A DNA stretch of 41,726 nucleotides from Acidobacteriota bacterium (GCA_016870995.1 VFZU01000047.1:1-41726); one strand, 5' to 3'; positions 8,511 through 17,060 are shown, counted from the first letter of the stretch. The notes: generated by a model from the sequence alone, not told the origin. Program-made: numbers and translations.

Positions 8511-10300
8511 CCGTTGGCTTTGCGAGCCGGGCGCACTTTGAGTTCGATCGAAGGGAAAGTCTCCGAGATCAACACGCTGACATCCGCGCCGCGCACAGTG
8601 ACGCGGCCGCCGTTGGACAAACCTGTAATCTCGTAGTGCTTGAGCTTTTTGCCTTCCCACTCGGTTTCAACCGGTGTGAGTGCAACGGCGCTGCCGCGCG
8701 GCTTCAGCTTGCCAGCCTTGAGCCAGGCAGCGAATTCTTCGGCCGTCAGCAACAGATCTACCTTCTGTTGTTCGCTCTCATCGTCGGTGACCTCGTAGAT
8801 CACCTTGTTCACTTCGCCGAGTAGCGGCTTCATCAGTGGGAAGAAGATGACGTCATAGATGTCTTCTTTGCCGGTGAAAATCATGGCGAGCCGCTCCAGG
8901 CCCGGGCCGATGCCGGTCGTGGGTGGCATGGCGTGCTCCATGGCTTCAATGAAGTCGTAATCGAGCGGATGGAATTCGCCCTCGTCACGGTCTTCGGGCT
9001 TGAAAGCCTTCTTCCAGGTTTCGAGCAACTGCACGGGGTCGTTCTGCTCGCTCCAGTTGTCGCCGCATTCCATGCCGGCGATGAAGATTTCAAAGCGTTC
9101 GACATAGCGCGGGTCGTTCTGCATCGGCTTGGCCAGCGGCGAGATTTCTATCGGGTGGCCATAGATGAACGTGGGCTGGATCAGTGACTTTTCAACCTTC
9201 TCTTCGAAGGCGCGCACCATCGCGTTGCCGACGCTCGGTTGGGCATCCTTGATGCCAAGCTCAGCCAGCTTGGCGTTGGCTTCTTCGACGCTTGTGATGG
9301 TACGAAAGTCGATGCCGGTGGCATGCAAAACAGCATCAGCCATCAGCACGCGCGGCCAGGTATTGGCGAAGTCGACTTCGTGACCCTTGACGGTGAACGT
9401 CGTGCGGCCAAACACGCTGGTAGCAATGTGACGGAAGAGATCTTCGATCAACTGCATGTTGTATTCGTAGTTCTCGTAAGCCGTCATCGTTTCGAGCATC
9501 ACGAACTCAGGGTGATGGCTACGATCGATGCCTTCGTTGCGGAAGTGGCGGCCGATCACGAACACTTTGTCAAAGCCCGCTGTGACCAGCCGCTTCAGGT
9601 AAAGCTCGTGCGAGATGGCGAGGTACATGTCGGTCGACAGTGCGTTCACATGCGCAATGAAGGGCTTGGCCGTGCCGCCGCCGTATTGCGGCTGGATGAT
9701 CGGGGAGTTGAATTCGAGAAAGCCGCGCAGGTGCAGAAAGTGGCGAATCTCAAACAGCATTTGCGAGATCTGCTCAAAGTGCGTGCGGTTCTCGGGGTTG
9801 ATCGTGGTGTCGAGATAGCGCTTGCGCAGCAGGATCTCGCGGTCCTTAATGCCGAAGTGCTTGTCGGGGAAGGGGCGCAGGCTCTTGGTGAGAATGCGCA
9901 GGCTGTCGGCAATGATCGAGATTTCGCCGGTCTTGGTTTTGCCGATCTTGCCGGTGCATTCCACAATGTCGCCGACGTCGAGCAGGTTCACGTTCTCAAA
10001 TCCGAGCGTGCCAGCGGCGGCATCGGTAGGCTGCATCTCACCGCGGCGCAAGGCGATCTGCAGGAGGCCTGTCTGATCCTGCACGTGGCCAAAGGCCATG
10101 CCGCCCATTTTGCGCCAGCTCATCAGACGTCCAGCGATGATCGCCGTCTGGCCTTCGAGCTCCTCATAGTTGCTGGCGACGGCGGCGGTCATGTGCGTGC
10201 GGTGGCTTTTGGCCGGAAATGGGTTGAGACCCAGTTCACGCAAAGACGCAATCTTCTCAAGACGCACGCCACGTATGGCGGCCAGGGGCAAATTCGACAA
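8507..10300 (-). CDS. lysS: Lysyl-tRNA synthetase, class II, with C-terminal extension
   Basis: A 597-residue class II synthetase charging tRNA-Lys. An N-terminal OB fold (about residues 50-150) is followed by the catalytic core: motif 2 contains FRNEGIDRSHHPEF and motif 3 is GIGPGLERLAMIF. Bacterial LysS is usually near 500 residues; here about 103 residues follow FFPLMKPLL, a region I do not recognise. Motif 3 has Glu-Arg where many LysS have Asp-Arg. Frame and core leave the identity secure. The start is TTG at 10300, supported by GAGG seven bases upstream. It follows the M20 peptidase gene by 42 bp on the same strand. Confidence 0.92.
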   Translation of the reverse strand: MSNLPLAAIRGVRLEKIASLRELGLNPFPAKSHRTHMTAAVASNYEELEGQTAIIAGRLMSWRKMGGMAFGHVQDQTGLLQIALRRGEMQPTDAAAGTLGFENVNLLDVGDIVECTGKIGKTKTGEISIIADSLRILTKSLRPFPDKHFGIKDREILLRKRYLDTTINPENRTHFEQISQMLFEIRHFLHLRGFLEFNSPIIQPQYGGGTAKPFIAHVNALSTDMYLAISHELYLKRLVTAGFDKVFVIGRHFRNEGIDRSHHPEFVMLETMTAYENYEYNMQLIEDLFRHIATSVFGRTTFTVKGHEVDFANTWPRVLMADAVLHATGIDFRTITSVEEANAKLAELGIKDAQPSVGNAMVRAFEEKVEKSLIQPTFIYGHPIEISPLAKPMQNDPRYVERFEIFIAGMECGDNWSEQNDPVQLLETWKKAFKPEDRDEGEFHPLDYDFIEAMEHAMPPTTGIGPGLERLAMIFTGKEDIYDVIFFPLMKPLLGEVNKVIYEVTDDESEQQKVDLLLTAEEFAAWLKAGKLKPRGSAVALTPVETEWEGKKLKHYEITGLSNGGRVTVRGADVSVLISETFPSIELKVRPARKANG

Positions 10301-10342
10301 GACAATACCTCGACAGTCGGGGGATGAACTATCAGGATAGCG

Positions 10343-11482
10343 CTAGAGGTTGGCGATGAGCTTGGCGATGAGAGCGGCGCGGTCTGGAATGCGCTCGACC
10401 AGGAGGTTCTCGTTGAGCGTATGAGCGCCTTCGCCGACGCAGCCGAGGCCGTCGAGAGTGGGGATGCCAAGGGCTGCCGTGAAGTTGCCGTCGCTGCCGC
10501 CGCCTGTTGAGGATTCCTCGAGCGGGACCTCCATTTCCCAGGCCAGTGCCTTGGCCTTCTCAAAGAGTTGACCGATTGCCTTGGTGCGCTCCATGGGCGG
10601 TCGATTGAGACCGCCCTCCACTGTGACCCGGCAGCGTTTGTCAAATGGTTTCAACTTACGGAACTTGCGGTCGAGCGCAGTGAAATCCTTCAGCCGATTG
10701 ATGCGGATGTCTACCGCGACTTCGGCTTCAGACGCCACCACATTGGTGCGCGTGCCGCCGCGGATCACACCGGGGTTTACGGTGATGCCGCGCTTGAGAT
10801 CGGTGAACCCGGCAATCACTTCGATTTGCCGCGCGAGTTCCACGATGGCGCTGGCTCCGGCCGTGAAATCGACCCCGGCGTGGCTGGCGATGCCTTCGAC
10901 GCGGATCGTGTAATCGCCAGTGCCTTTGCGTGCAGTCTTCAATTTACCGGTGAGGCCAGTGCCGGGTTCGACGACCAGGGCGTAATCAGACTGCTTGGCG
11001 AGCTTTTCGGTGAGGGGCCGCGAAGAGTCAGAACCGATTTCTTCATCGCTCACGATTTCGAGCAGCAGCTTCTTGTTCACCGGGATGTTCAGCGCCTTGA
11101 GTGCGCGGGCAGCAAAGATGAAAAGGGCGATACCCCCTTTGATGTCGAGCGCCCCCGGGCCGCGTACGCGACCATTGGCCACTGCGAAAGGAAACTTGGC
11201 GAGCGTCCCGGTGGGATGCACCGTATCGCAGTGCGCCACACCCAGAATCTGGCCGCGTTTGCGGCCACCAGGCAAGTCAAACTCGAGAATCAGATGTGGG
11301 CCGAAGCCCTTTGCCGCAATTCGCTTCACTTTGGCGATATCGCGCGTCTCGGCTTCGATCAGATCGGCGAAGCGTGCGATGGCGGCTTCGTCGCGGCTGG
11401 GCGTCTCGAGTTCCACCATTTTTTTCAGCAACACGAGCAAGTCAGATTGTTTTGCCTGCATCCAGGCGAGTATTGGATCCAC
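10343..11482 (-). CDS. M20 family metallopeptidase (glutamate carboxypeptidase-like)
   Basis: A 379-residue cytosolic zinc hydrolase close to the carboxypeptidase G2 group. Metal ligands and catalytic residues are visible: His84 in GVAHCDTVHP, bridging Asp113 in GALDIKGG, general base Glu147 and Glu148 in SDEEIGS, Glu172 in VVEPG, and the late His in GAHTLNE. A dimerisation domain (about 185-290) is inserted in the usual place. It should cleave C-terminal amino acids, often Glu, from acyl or peptide substrates; the exact substrate is unknown. Start GTG at 11482. The gene is divergent from fabZ with only 24 bp between starts. Confidence 0.88.
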   Translation of the reverse strand: MDPILAWMQAKQSDLLVLLKKMVELETPSRDEAAIARFADLIEAETRDIAKVKRIAAKGFGPHLILEFDLPGGRKRGQILGVAHCDTVHPTGTLAKFPFAVANGRVRGPGALDIKGGIALFIFAARALKALNIPVNKKLLLEIVSDEEIGSDSSRPLTEKLAKQSDYALVVEPGTGLTGKLKTARKGTGDYTIRVEGIASHAGVDFTAGASAIVELARQIEVIAGFTDLKRGITVNPGVIRGGTRTNVVASEAEVAVDIRINRLKDFTALDRKFRKLKPFDKRCRVTVEGGLNRPPMERTKAIGQLFEKAKALAWEMEVPLEESSTGGGSDGNFTAALGIPTLDGLGCVGEGAHTLNENLLVERIPDRAALIAKLIANL

Positions 11483-11489
11483 TGCCCGG

Positions 11490-11495
11490 TATAAT
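11490..11495 (+). promoter_or_regulatory. Candidate -10 element for fabZ-lpxA-lpxI
   Basis: A perfect TATAAT ends 11 bases before the fabZ ATG, so transcription would begin only about 5 nt upstream of the start codon (leaderless or nearly so). No TTGACA-like box is at normal spacing; TTGGAT at 11473-11478 is only 11 bp away. The box lies within 10 bp of the divergent M20 start. Confidence 0.4.
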
Positions 11496-11506
11496 AGCTG
11501 GTTTAC

Positions 11507-11950
11507 ATGCCTGAGCTAAACGTTGTCGAAATTCAGGATATTCTCCCGCATCGATATCCGCTGTTGTTGGTGGACCGCATCCTCGAACTCGAAGAGCTGC
11601 GCGTTGTGGGAATCAAGAATGTCACCGCTACTGAGCCCCACTTCCAAGGGCACTTTCCCGAATTCCCGGTGATGCCGGGCGTGCTGATTGTGGAGTGCAT
11701 GGCACAGACCGCTGGTGTGCTGGTGCTGAGCCAAATCCCGGATCGCAAGAACAAGGTGGTTTTGCTCACCACGATCGAAAACGCGAAGTTTCGCAAGCCT
11801 GTGATCCCAGGCGATCAGTTGCGTGTCGAGATGACAGTGATCTCCAAGCGCGCCTCGGTGGCCAAAATGAAGGGCGAGGCGCGTGTCAACGGCGACCTCG
11901 TAGCCGAATGCACCGTGATGTGCGTGCTGCGCGACAAAGGCGCGCTGTAG
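11507..11950 (+). CDS. fabZ: 3-hydroxyacyl-ACP dehydratase FabZ
   Basis: A 147-residue hot-dog fold enzyme of normal FabZ length. Catalytic His49 lies in FQGHFPEFPVMPG and Glu63 in IVECMAQTAG; the N-terminal ILPHRYPLLLVDR is typical. It dehydrates beta-hydroxyacyl-ACP in type II fatty acid synthesis. Linkage to lpxA, as in many Gram-negatives, balances use of the hydroxyacyl-ACP pool between membrane lipid and lipid A. It is the first gene of a fabZ-lpxA-lpxI operon with 10 bp to lpxA. Confidence 0.96.
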   Translation: MPELNVVEIQDILPHRYPLLLVDRILELEELRVVGIKNVTATEPHFQGHFPEFPVMPGVLIVECMAQTAGVLVLSQIPDRKNKVVLLTTIENAKFRKPVIPGDQLRVEMTVISKRASVAKMKGEARVNGDLVAECTVMCVLRDKGAL

Positions 11951-11960
11951 GCAGGCGGCG

Positions 11961-12740
11961 ATGCCGGTTCATGCCACGGCGATCGTAGATCCGGCGGCTG
12001 TCATCCACCCTACAGCCGATATTGGCCCGTACTGCGTGATTGGCCCGGATGTCGAGATCGGCGAGCGCACTCGGCTGATGGCGCATGTGTTCGTTGAAGG
12101 CACAACGAGGATTGGCGCCGATAATCTTTTCTTCCCTTACGCCACCGTGGGTGTGGCTTCGCAGGACTTGAAGTATCGCGGCGAACAGGCGTTTACCTAC
12201 ATCGGGGATCGCAATCGCATTCGCGAGTTCGTTTCGATTCATCGCGGCACCGAAGGCGGTGGCCTTGAAACTCGCATCGGCAGCGACAATTCTCTGTTGG
12301 CTTATTGCCATGTCGCGCACGACGTTCATCTCGGTGATCATTGCGTGCTTTCAAACGGAGTTACTTTCGCGGGGCATGTCACGGTGGGTGATTGGGCCGT
12401 GATCAGTGCTCATTCGGCTGTGCATCAGTTCTGCCGCATTGGGCGGCATTCGATGATTGGCGGCTTCAGCGTGGTGGTGCAGGACGTGCTGCCGTATTCG
12501 CTCACGACGGGCTCAGGCCGTGACATCAAGTTGTTCGACGTGAACAAAGTCGGCCTCGAACGGCGAGGTTTTTCAGCAGAACAGATTCAGGCTCTTCACA
12601 AGTGCTTCCGATTGCTGCGCGACAAGAAGTTGAATACGACGAAAGCGGTGGAGGCGATTCGGGCCGAGGTGCCTGAGCTTGCCGAGCGCGATGAACTGCT
12701 TGAGTTCATCGCCTCTTCCCAACGCGGGTTTGTGAAGTAA
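11961..12740 (+). CDS. lpxA: UDP-N-acetylglucosamine acyltransferase LpxA
   Basis: A 259-residue left-handed beta-helix protein with hexapeptide repeats across the first 180 residues and the family's alpha-helical C-terminal part. YCHVAHDVHLGD (His117, His120) corresponds to the catalytic HxxH region of E. coli LpxA. It transfers the 3-hydroxyacyl chain from ACP to UDP-GlcNAc, the first step of lipid A synthesis in the cytoplasm. The stop overlaps the lpxI start by one base (TAATG), indicating translational coupling. Confidence 0.96.
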   Translation: MPVHATAIVDPAAVIHPTADIGPYCVIGPDVEIGERTRLMAHVFVEGTTRIGADNLFFPYATVGVASQDLKYRGEQAFTYIGDRNRIREFVSIHRGTEGGGLETRIGSDNSLLAYCHVAHDVHLGDHCVLSNGVTFAGHVTVGDWAVISAHSAVHQFCRIGRHSMIGGFSVVVQDVLPYSLTTGSGRDIKLFDVNKVGLERRGFSAEQIQALHKCFRLLRDKKLNTTKAVEAIRAEVPELAERDELLEFIASSQRGFVK

Positions 12741-13561
12741 TGGCCTCGCGCTACGCCATCATCTGCGGCAATGGGCGCTTTCCGATTCTCGCCCTTGAGG
12801 CAGCTCGAAAGCAGGGTGATGAGGTTGTGGCGTTTGGCATCAAAGAGGAGGCGGATGCCTCGATTGAAACTCTCGCTTCCCGTACGCACTGGATCTCGCT
12901 CGGTGCTTTGAGCAAGCTGATCGACACACTGCACAAAGAAGGCATTTCGCAGGTGATGATGGCGGGCCAGGTAAAGCACGCGAGTATCTTTTCGGCGATC
13001 ACGCCCGACTGGCGGCTCCTTAAGCTTCTGGGCAAGCTTGCTACCAAGAACACAGATTCGTTGATTGGCGTTGTGGTGGAAGAGCTGCGTAGCGAAGGCA
13101 TTGAACTAGTCGAATCCACGCGCCTGCTCACCAGTCTGCTCGCCACTGCCGGGCCGATGACCCGCCGCAAGCCATCTCGCGACGAAGAAGCCAATATCGC
13201 TTACGGCCGCGAAATTGCAAACCTGATCGCAGCTCAGGATATTGGCCAAAGCGTTGCCATTGCCGATCAGGCTTGCGTTGCGGTTGAGGCCATGGAGGGC
13301 ACCGATGCGATGCTGCGCCGCGCAGCCGGCATTGTGAATGGCAAAGAGCTGACGCTCGTCAAGGTTTCGCGCCGGCGCAAGCATCTGCTCTTCGATGTAC
13401 CCGTGACGGGGCCGACAACGATCGAAGTGATGCGTGAATGCAAAGCCAAATCACTTGCCGTCGATGCCGGGCGAACCCTGTTGCTTGATAAGGATGCGTT
13501 GCTTGCCCAAGCTGACGCTGCGGGCATCACGGTGGTTGGCTTTGCCCCGGCCGAGGGCTAG
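12740..13561 (+). CDS. lpxI: UDP-2,3-diacylglucosamine pyrophosphatase LpxI
   Basis: A 273-residue DUF1009/LpxI protein: the N-terminal YAIICGNGRFPIL and QVMMAGQVKHASIF are typical, as is DQACVAVEAMEGTDAML in the C-terminal domain. LpxI hydrolyses UDP-2,3-diacylglucosamine to lipid X and UMP, replacing LpxH in species that lack it. It follows lpxA with a one-base overlap, which supports the assignment. The stop TAG shares CTAG (13558-13561) with the convergent SDR gene. Confidence 0.93.
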   Translation: MASRYAIICGNGRFPILALEAARKQGDEVVAFGIKEEADASIETLASRTHWISLGALSKLIDTLHKEGISQVMMAGQVKHASIFSAITPDWRLLKLLGKLATKNTDSLIGVVVEELRSEGIELVESTRLLTSLLATAGPMTRRKPSRDEEANIAYGREIANLIAAQDIGQSVAIADQACVAVEAMEGTDAMLRRAAGIVNGKELTLVKVSRRRKHLLFDVPVTGPTTIEVMRECKAKSLAVDAGRTLLLDKDALLAQADAAGITVVGFAPAEG

Positions 13562-14391
13562 GTCTTTTTCACGCGCCTCAGGGTGAAAAGATCAGGAGAA
13601 CTGGACGCGTTCTCAAGCCGCTTCCAGTCGTCCTCCACATGCAGAAATTTGCCCGAGATGTGATTCGACAACTCTGAGGATAAGAAGCAGGCGAGGTCGA
13701 TCTGTTTGTCCGGCTTGATGCCGCCCGTGCGCTGAATATTTTCTGCGTTTTCGATTTCTTTCCAGCCTGCTAATTCCCCTGCGGTCAGGATCTCGTCTGT
13801 CATCGAAGTGTAAGCGCCTCCAGGGGACATGGTGTTTACCTGGATGTTGTGGTCGCGCAGTTCCTCGGCGAGCGACTCGCTGAAACGCACCACGGCAGCT
13901 TTTGAACTTGCGTACGCAGTGAAATTGGGACGAGGCGTGGCCGCGCCGCCTCCAGAGAGGATGACGATCTTGCCCCGGCGGTTTTCAATCATCTTGGGCA
14001 CCACCGCGCGGCAGCAATTCACCACACCCAAGAGATTGGTTTGAATCGTATCGGCCCATGCGTTCATGGATGTCTTTTGAAAGGGTCCGATTGGGCCCTG
14101 AAGCGCCGCGGCGCAGATGAGAACGTTCACCGAGCCATGACGGTGACGCATGAGATCGAGCACCCCGCAGAGCCTTTCGTAGTCTCGAACGTCGGCCGCG
14201 AGCTTATGGCTCACTCCGCCCGCATGCTTGATTTCAAGGTCTGTCAGGTCCAGCTCTGTGCCCGTGCGTGCCACCAGGCCAACCCGCGCCCCGCGCGCTG
14301 CGAAGCCAATCGCCAGCCGCTTGCCGATCCCCCGGCCTGCGCCGGTGATCACCACATTAAGTCCATCCACTGAATAGGGATTTGTTGCCAT
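13558..14391 (-). CDS. Short-chain dehydrogenase/reductase
   Basis: A classical SDR of about 277 residues. The cofactor-binding TGAGRGIG glycine motif is near the N-terminus, the serine strand is IVILSGGG and the catalytic pair is YASSK; PGGAYTSM follows, as in family members. It should use NAD(P)H, but the substrate is not deducible. I prefer the ATG at 14391 (MATNPYSVDG); an ATG at 14415 would add eight residues (METGLGAT). The tail of about 30 residues after the last core strand is basic and poorly conserved. It is convergent with lpxI and divergent from infA. Confidence 0.85.
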   Translation of the reverse strand: MATNPYSVDGLNVVITGAGRGIGKRLAIGFAARGARVGLVARTGTELDLTDLEIKHAGGVSHKLAADVRDYERLCGVLDLMRHRHGSVNVLICAAALQGPIGPFQKTSMNAWADTIQTNLLGVVNCCRAVVPKMIENRRGKIVILSGGGAATPRPNFTAYASSKAAVVRFSESLAEELRDHNIQVNTMSPGGAYTSMTDEILTAGELAGWKEIENAENIQRTGGIKPDKQIDLACFLSSELSNHISGKFLHVEDDWKRLENASSSPDLFTLRRVKKT

Positions 14392-14433
14392 CGTTGCACC
14401 CAAACCGGTTTCCATTCGGAGTGTACCTTAGGT

Positions 14434-14456
14434 TTGGCTTGCCCGCTTGTTATACT
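14434..14456 (+). promoter_or_regulatory. Candidate infA promoter
   Basis: TATACT at 14451-14456 is a good -10 box about 56 bp upstream of infA. A -35 box is unclear: TTGGCT (14434-14439) is only 11 bp away, and TTAGGT (14428-14433) at 17 bp is weak. The same TTGG-box/11 bp/TATA arrangement occurs before fabZ. Confidence 0.35.
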
Positions 14457-14512
14457 CAATGTGGAAAAATAGCGCGCGCCCACCTGCGGCGCCATCTTGT
14501 TTAAGGAGACTG

Positions 14513-14731
14513 ATGAGTAAGGAAGATTCAATCGAAGTAACCGGCGTGGTGATCGAAAAACTGCCGGATGGTAAATTTAGCGTTCAATTAGACCAGGAAC
14601 GCATGGTGCTCGCGCACCTGGCAGGCAAGCTTCGACAGAATCGCATCCGTGTCCTCGCCGGCGACCGTGTCACGCTGGAACTGTCCCCCTACGACCTCAC
14701 CAAAGGCCGTATCACTTACCGCCACAAGTAA
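14513..14731 (+). CDS. infA: Translation initiation factor IF-1
   Basis: A 72-residue S1/OB-fold protein matching IF-1 in length and order: [13 protein letters not shown] at the start, [18 protein letters not shown] in the middle and [18 protein letters not shown] near the end. It binds the 30S A site during initiation. The ATG at 14513 is fixed by a strong AAGGAG at 14502-14507; an upstream in-frame start at 14447 overlaps the promoter region and is rejected. About 155 bp separate it from the next gene. Confidence 0.97.
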   Translation: MSKEDSIEVTGVVIEKLPDGKFSVQLDQERMVLAHLAGKLRQNRIRVLAGDRVTLELSPYDLTKGRITYRHK

Positions 14732-14886
14732 GTTCACAAGCATTTTCAAAAATCTTTGATCGGTGTCTGCTGCCTGCAAGCAATTGATTCTATTTGCTTT
14801 GTGTGTTCCTGACGAGTTCCGTTCGAACGTGCACTGACCCAATCGTAGAGGGCCCTGCTCTGAAGATGTCTTCGAGAGGAGACTTC

Positions 14887-15933
14887 ATGGCTACCTTTGG
14901 ATCAGGGAATTATAACCGTAGAAATACAAATGATCGCGGGCTCGGAGCCGAGTTTGAACGGTTGCTGGTTGGGCAACCGGGTGTGGCAAAACAGATATTG
15001 CCTTTTGTAGAGATGTTCGAGGCAGGTCTTTCGCCTGAAGGCCGTCCTTCTGGTGTCTTTCTCCTGCTAGGGCCAACCGGTACCGGTAAGACGCGATCCG
15101 TGGAAGCACTGGCCGAAACGCTGCATGGCAGCACACGGCACGTACTTCGCGTGGATTGTGGCGAGTATCAGATGGATCATGAAGTAGCCAAGCTGGTGGG
15201 TGCGCCGCCCGGCTACCTGGGGCATCGAGAGACATAACCATTGCTGTCTCAGGCCCGAATCAACTCCGTAGCCAGCGAAAGAAGTTCTCTTTCGATTCTG
15301 CTGTTCGACGAGATTGAGAAGGCTGCGCCATCGATGATGCGTATGTTGCTTGGAATTCTCGATCGCGGCATTCTGCGGCTCGGGGATAACAACCTCGTCA
15401 ACCCGGAGCGCACCATGATCTTCATGACCAGCAATTTGGGTGCGGAGAAAATGCAGAAGGAACTCGCGCCCACGATGGGTTTTAGCGCTGTTGCCCCAAA
15501 AGAAGCAAAAAGCACGGGAGGCAAGCGACTCGAATCGATCGGCCTTGCTGCCGCCAAACGTAAATTCTCACCAGAGTTTATGAACCGAATCGACGCGACA
15601 ATCGCCTACCAGCCGCTCGATGACAAAGCACTCAACGCAATCCTCGATCTACAAATTGAGAACATCCAGCATCATGTCGACATCCGGCTTGGCGCTCGCG
15701 CTTTTGAGCTTGAGGTGACGCCCAAGCTGCGGCGTTTTCTGATCGACAAGGGCACCAGCATTGAATATGGCGCTCGTGAGTTGAAGCGAACCATCCAGCG
15801 TTTTATTCTTCAACCACTGGCTGGGGTGATTAATAGCGGACAGATTCCGCCAGGTTCACTCGTAGATATGGATCTGAAAGCGGGAGAGAAAATTCTGATT
15901 CGCATTCACAGCGATGACGAAGAAGACGTCTAG
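14887..15933 (+). pseudogene. ClpB/ClpA-like single AAA+ ATPase split by an in-frame TAA
   Basis: The frame encodes about 348 codons resembling the second AAA+ domain of ClpA/ClpB without N-domain or D1. Walker A is GPTGTGKT, Walker B is LLFDEIEK, MTSNLGAE is the sensor region, FMNRID carries the arginine finger and GARELKR is sensor 2. A TAA at 15235-15237 interrupts GYLGHRET/PLLSQARINS; the frame is the same on both sides. Walker A therefore lies in the first piece and every other ATPase motif in the second. A single C-to-T change from CAA (Gln) explains it. The start ATG 14887 follows GAGAGGAGA; ATG 14866 is an alternative. The end overlaps the convergent JAMM-like gene by CTAG. Confidence 0.82.
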
Positions 15934-17060
15934 GGCTTGCCGGGAATAAAGTCAACGGTCTCGCTGATCGTTGCCCTCTGGTTGGTCAAAATTTCCAGCC
16001 GGAAGGACACCCGGTTATCGGCGCTCATATAAATGACGCTGCCGTTTTGCAATTGACGCGTATCGAGATTCACAATCTTCGAGAAGTCGCCGTCCAGGAT
16101 GCGTAGAGAACCACTCGCTGCATTCTGGATCGCGGCGGCTGCGCGGTCCCAACGCACCACAACCTTGCCCGCTTCTACCTTGGCCGTCAGGCCGAGAGAA
16201 ATACTTCCGGTCGAAACTCGCTGTACATCGCCGCGGTTCATCATCAAGGCCGATTGAAAGCCCACTACAATCCCCATCACCAGAAATACGAACGACAGCG
16301 GAATCCAAACCCACCTGCTCTTGAACTGCGCAGGCGGTTCAGCTGTCTTTGCCCTTTGCTTTTCAACTCTAGGTGCCTTGGCACCAGTCTCGCCACCCCG
16401 GCTCTTGATCCACTCCCGCAAATCCGGACCTTGCCCCTCGTCGGCCACCGCCGGCATGGGCGTCAGTTCCTGCGAAAAACCCCGCACTGGAGTGCTTGCT
16501 CCACCGCCCAAATCCCGCCGCTTGAAAGGAAATTCCTGGTAGGAAGATTCGCGCCGGAACCCACCATTTTCTTGAAAGAAGAAGGCACCCGTGCTGGTTC
16601 GCGTCGCATATGGCCTCACCAACAGAATGATCTGGTTCGCGTCCCCGCAGTAACGCTCGAACATCTCAAGGTCTTCATCTGCCAGAGAGAGTGCTTCCCG
16701 AGTGTGGCTGCGGTAAAACCCAACCAGTTTCGGACCCCCATCGCCGGATTGCTTGGCCTTCTCTACCGCCTCGGCAAATCGCGCTTCGTCCTTTTCTGTC
16801 AGCAGATAGGACGGACCTCGCAGGTAGTTGCAAACCACGGGGACGAAGTCTTCAATCGTTACGGTTTGCTTGCCGTCTTTCGAATCAATCGAACCCAACA
16901 GAAGCCCACCGACTTCTGCACCCCGTTTCGGCACCGCACCAAAGCCCCGCATCACATCCATGGCAAGCCGATCCACGACATTAAAGTCGAGGTGGATCGA
17001 TACCGGTTTGCCTGCTACTTCCCATACGTAATGGGAAGGCGCCTGAACGAGATTTTCCAT
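15930..17060 (-). CDS. JAMM/MPN-like domain protein with one transmembrane helix
   Basis: A 376-residue protein. Residues about 20-160 resemble a JAB/MPN metalloprotease fold: Glu49 in AEVGGLLLG, then GFYRSHTREALSLADEDL. In catalytic JAMM domains this is W-Y-H-S-H-P with a later Ser and Asp; here the first His is Arg117, while His119, Ser125 and Asp128/130 remain, so the metal site is incomplete. A linker rich in charged residues leads to one transmembrane helix near residue 255 (WVWIPLSFVFLVMGIVVGF) and a beta-rich C-terminal domain of about 95 residues. Topology would place the MPN-like part in the cytoplasm. I cannot name a function; an inactive scaffold or binding domain is likely. It is convergent with the AAA+ gene. 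Confidence 0.75.
   Translation of the reverse strand: MENLVQAPSHYVWEVAGKPVSIHLDFNVVDRLAMDVMRGFGAVPKRGAEVGGLLLGSIDSKDGKQTVTIEDFVPVVCNYLRGPSYLLTEKDEARFAEAVEKAKQSGDGGPKLVGFYRSHTREALSLADEDLEMFERYCGDANQIILLVRPYATRTSTGAFFFQENGGFRRESSYQEFPFKRRDLGGGASTPVRGFSQELTPMPAVADEGQGPDLREWIKSRGGETGAKAPRVEKQRAKTAEPPAQFKSRWVWIPLSFVFLVMGIVVGFQSALMMNRGDVQRVSTGSISLGLTAKVEAGKVVVRWDRAAAAIQNAASGSLRILDGDFSKIVNLDTRQLQNGSVIYMSADNRVSFRLEILTNQRATISETVDFIPGKP

Noticed and set aside
9239-10327. 362-codon open frame antisense to lysS
   Set aside because: A shadow of the lysS coding sequence; no recognisable domain or signal.
7587-15237. Genome-wide reassignment of TAA/TAG to Gln
   Set aside because: Many intact genes in the window end at TAA or TAG exactly at the family's usual length.
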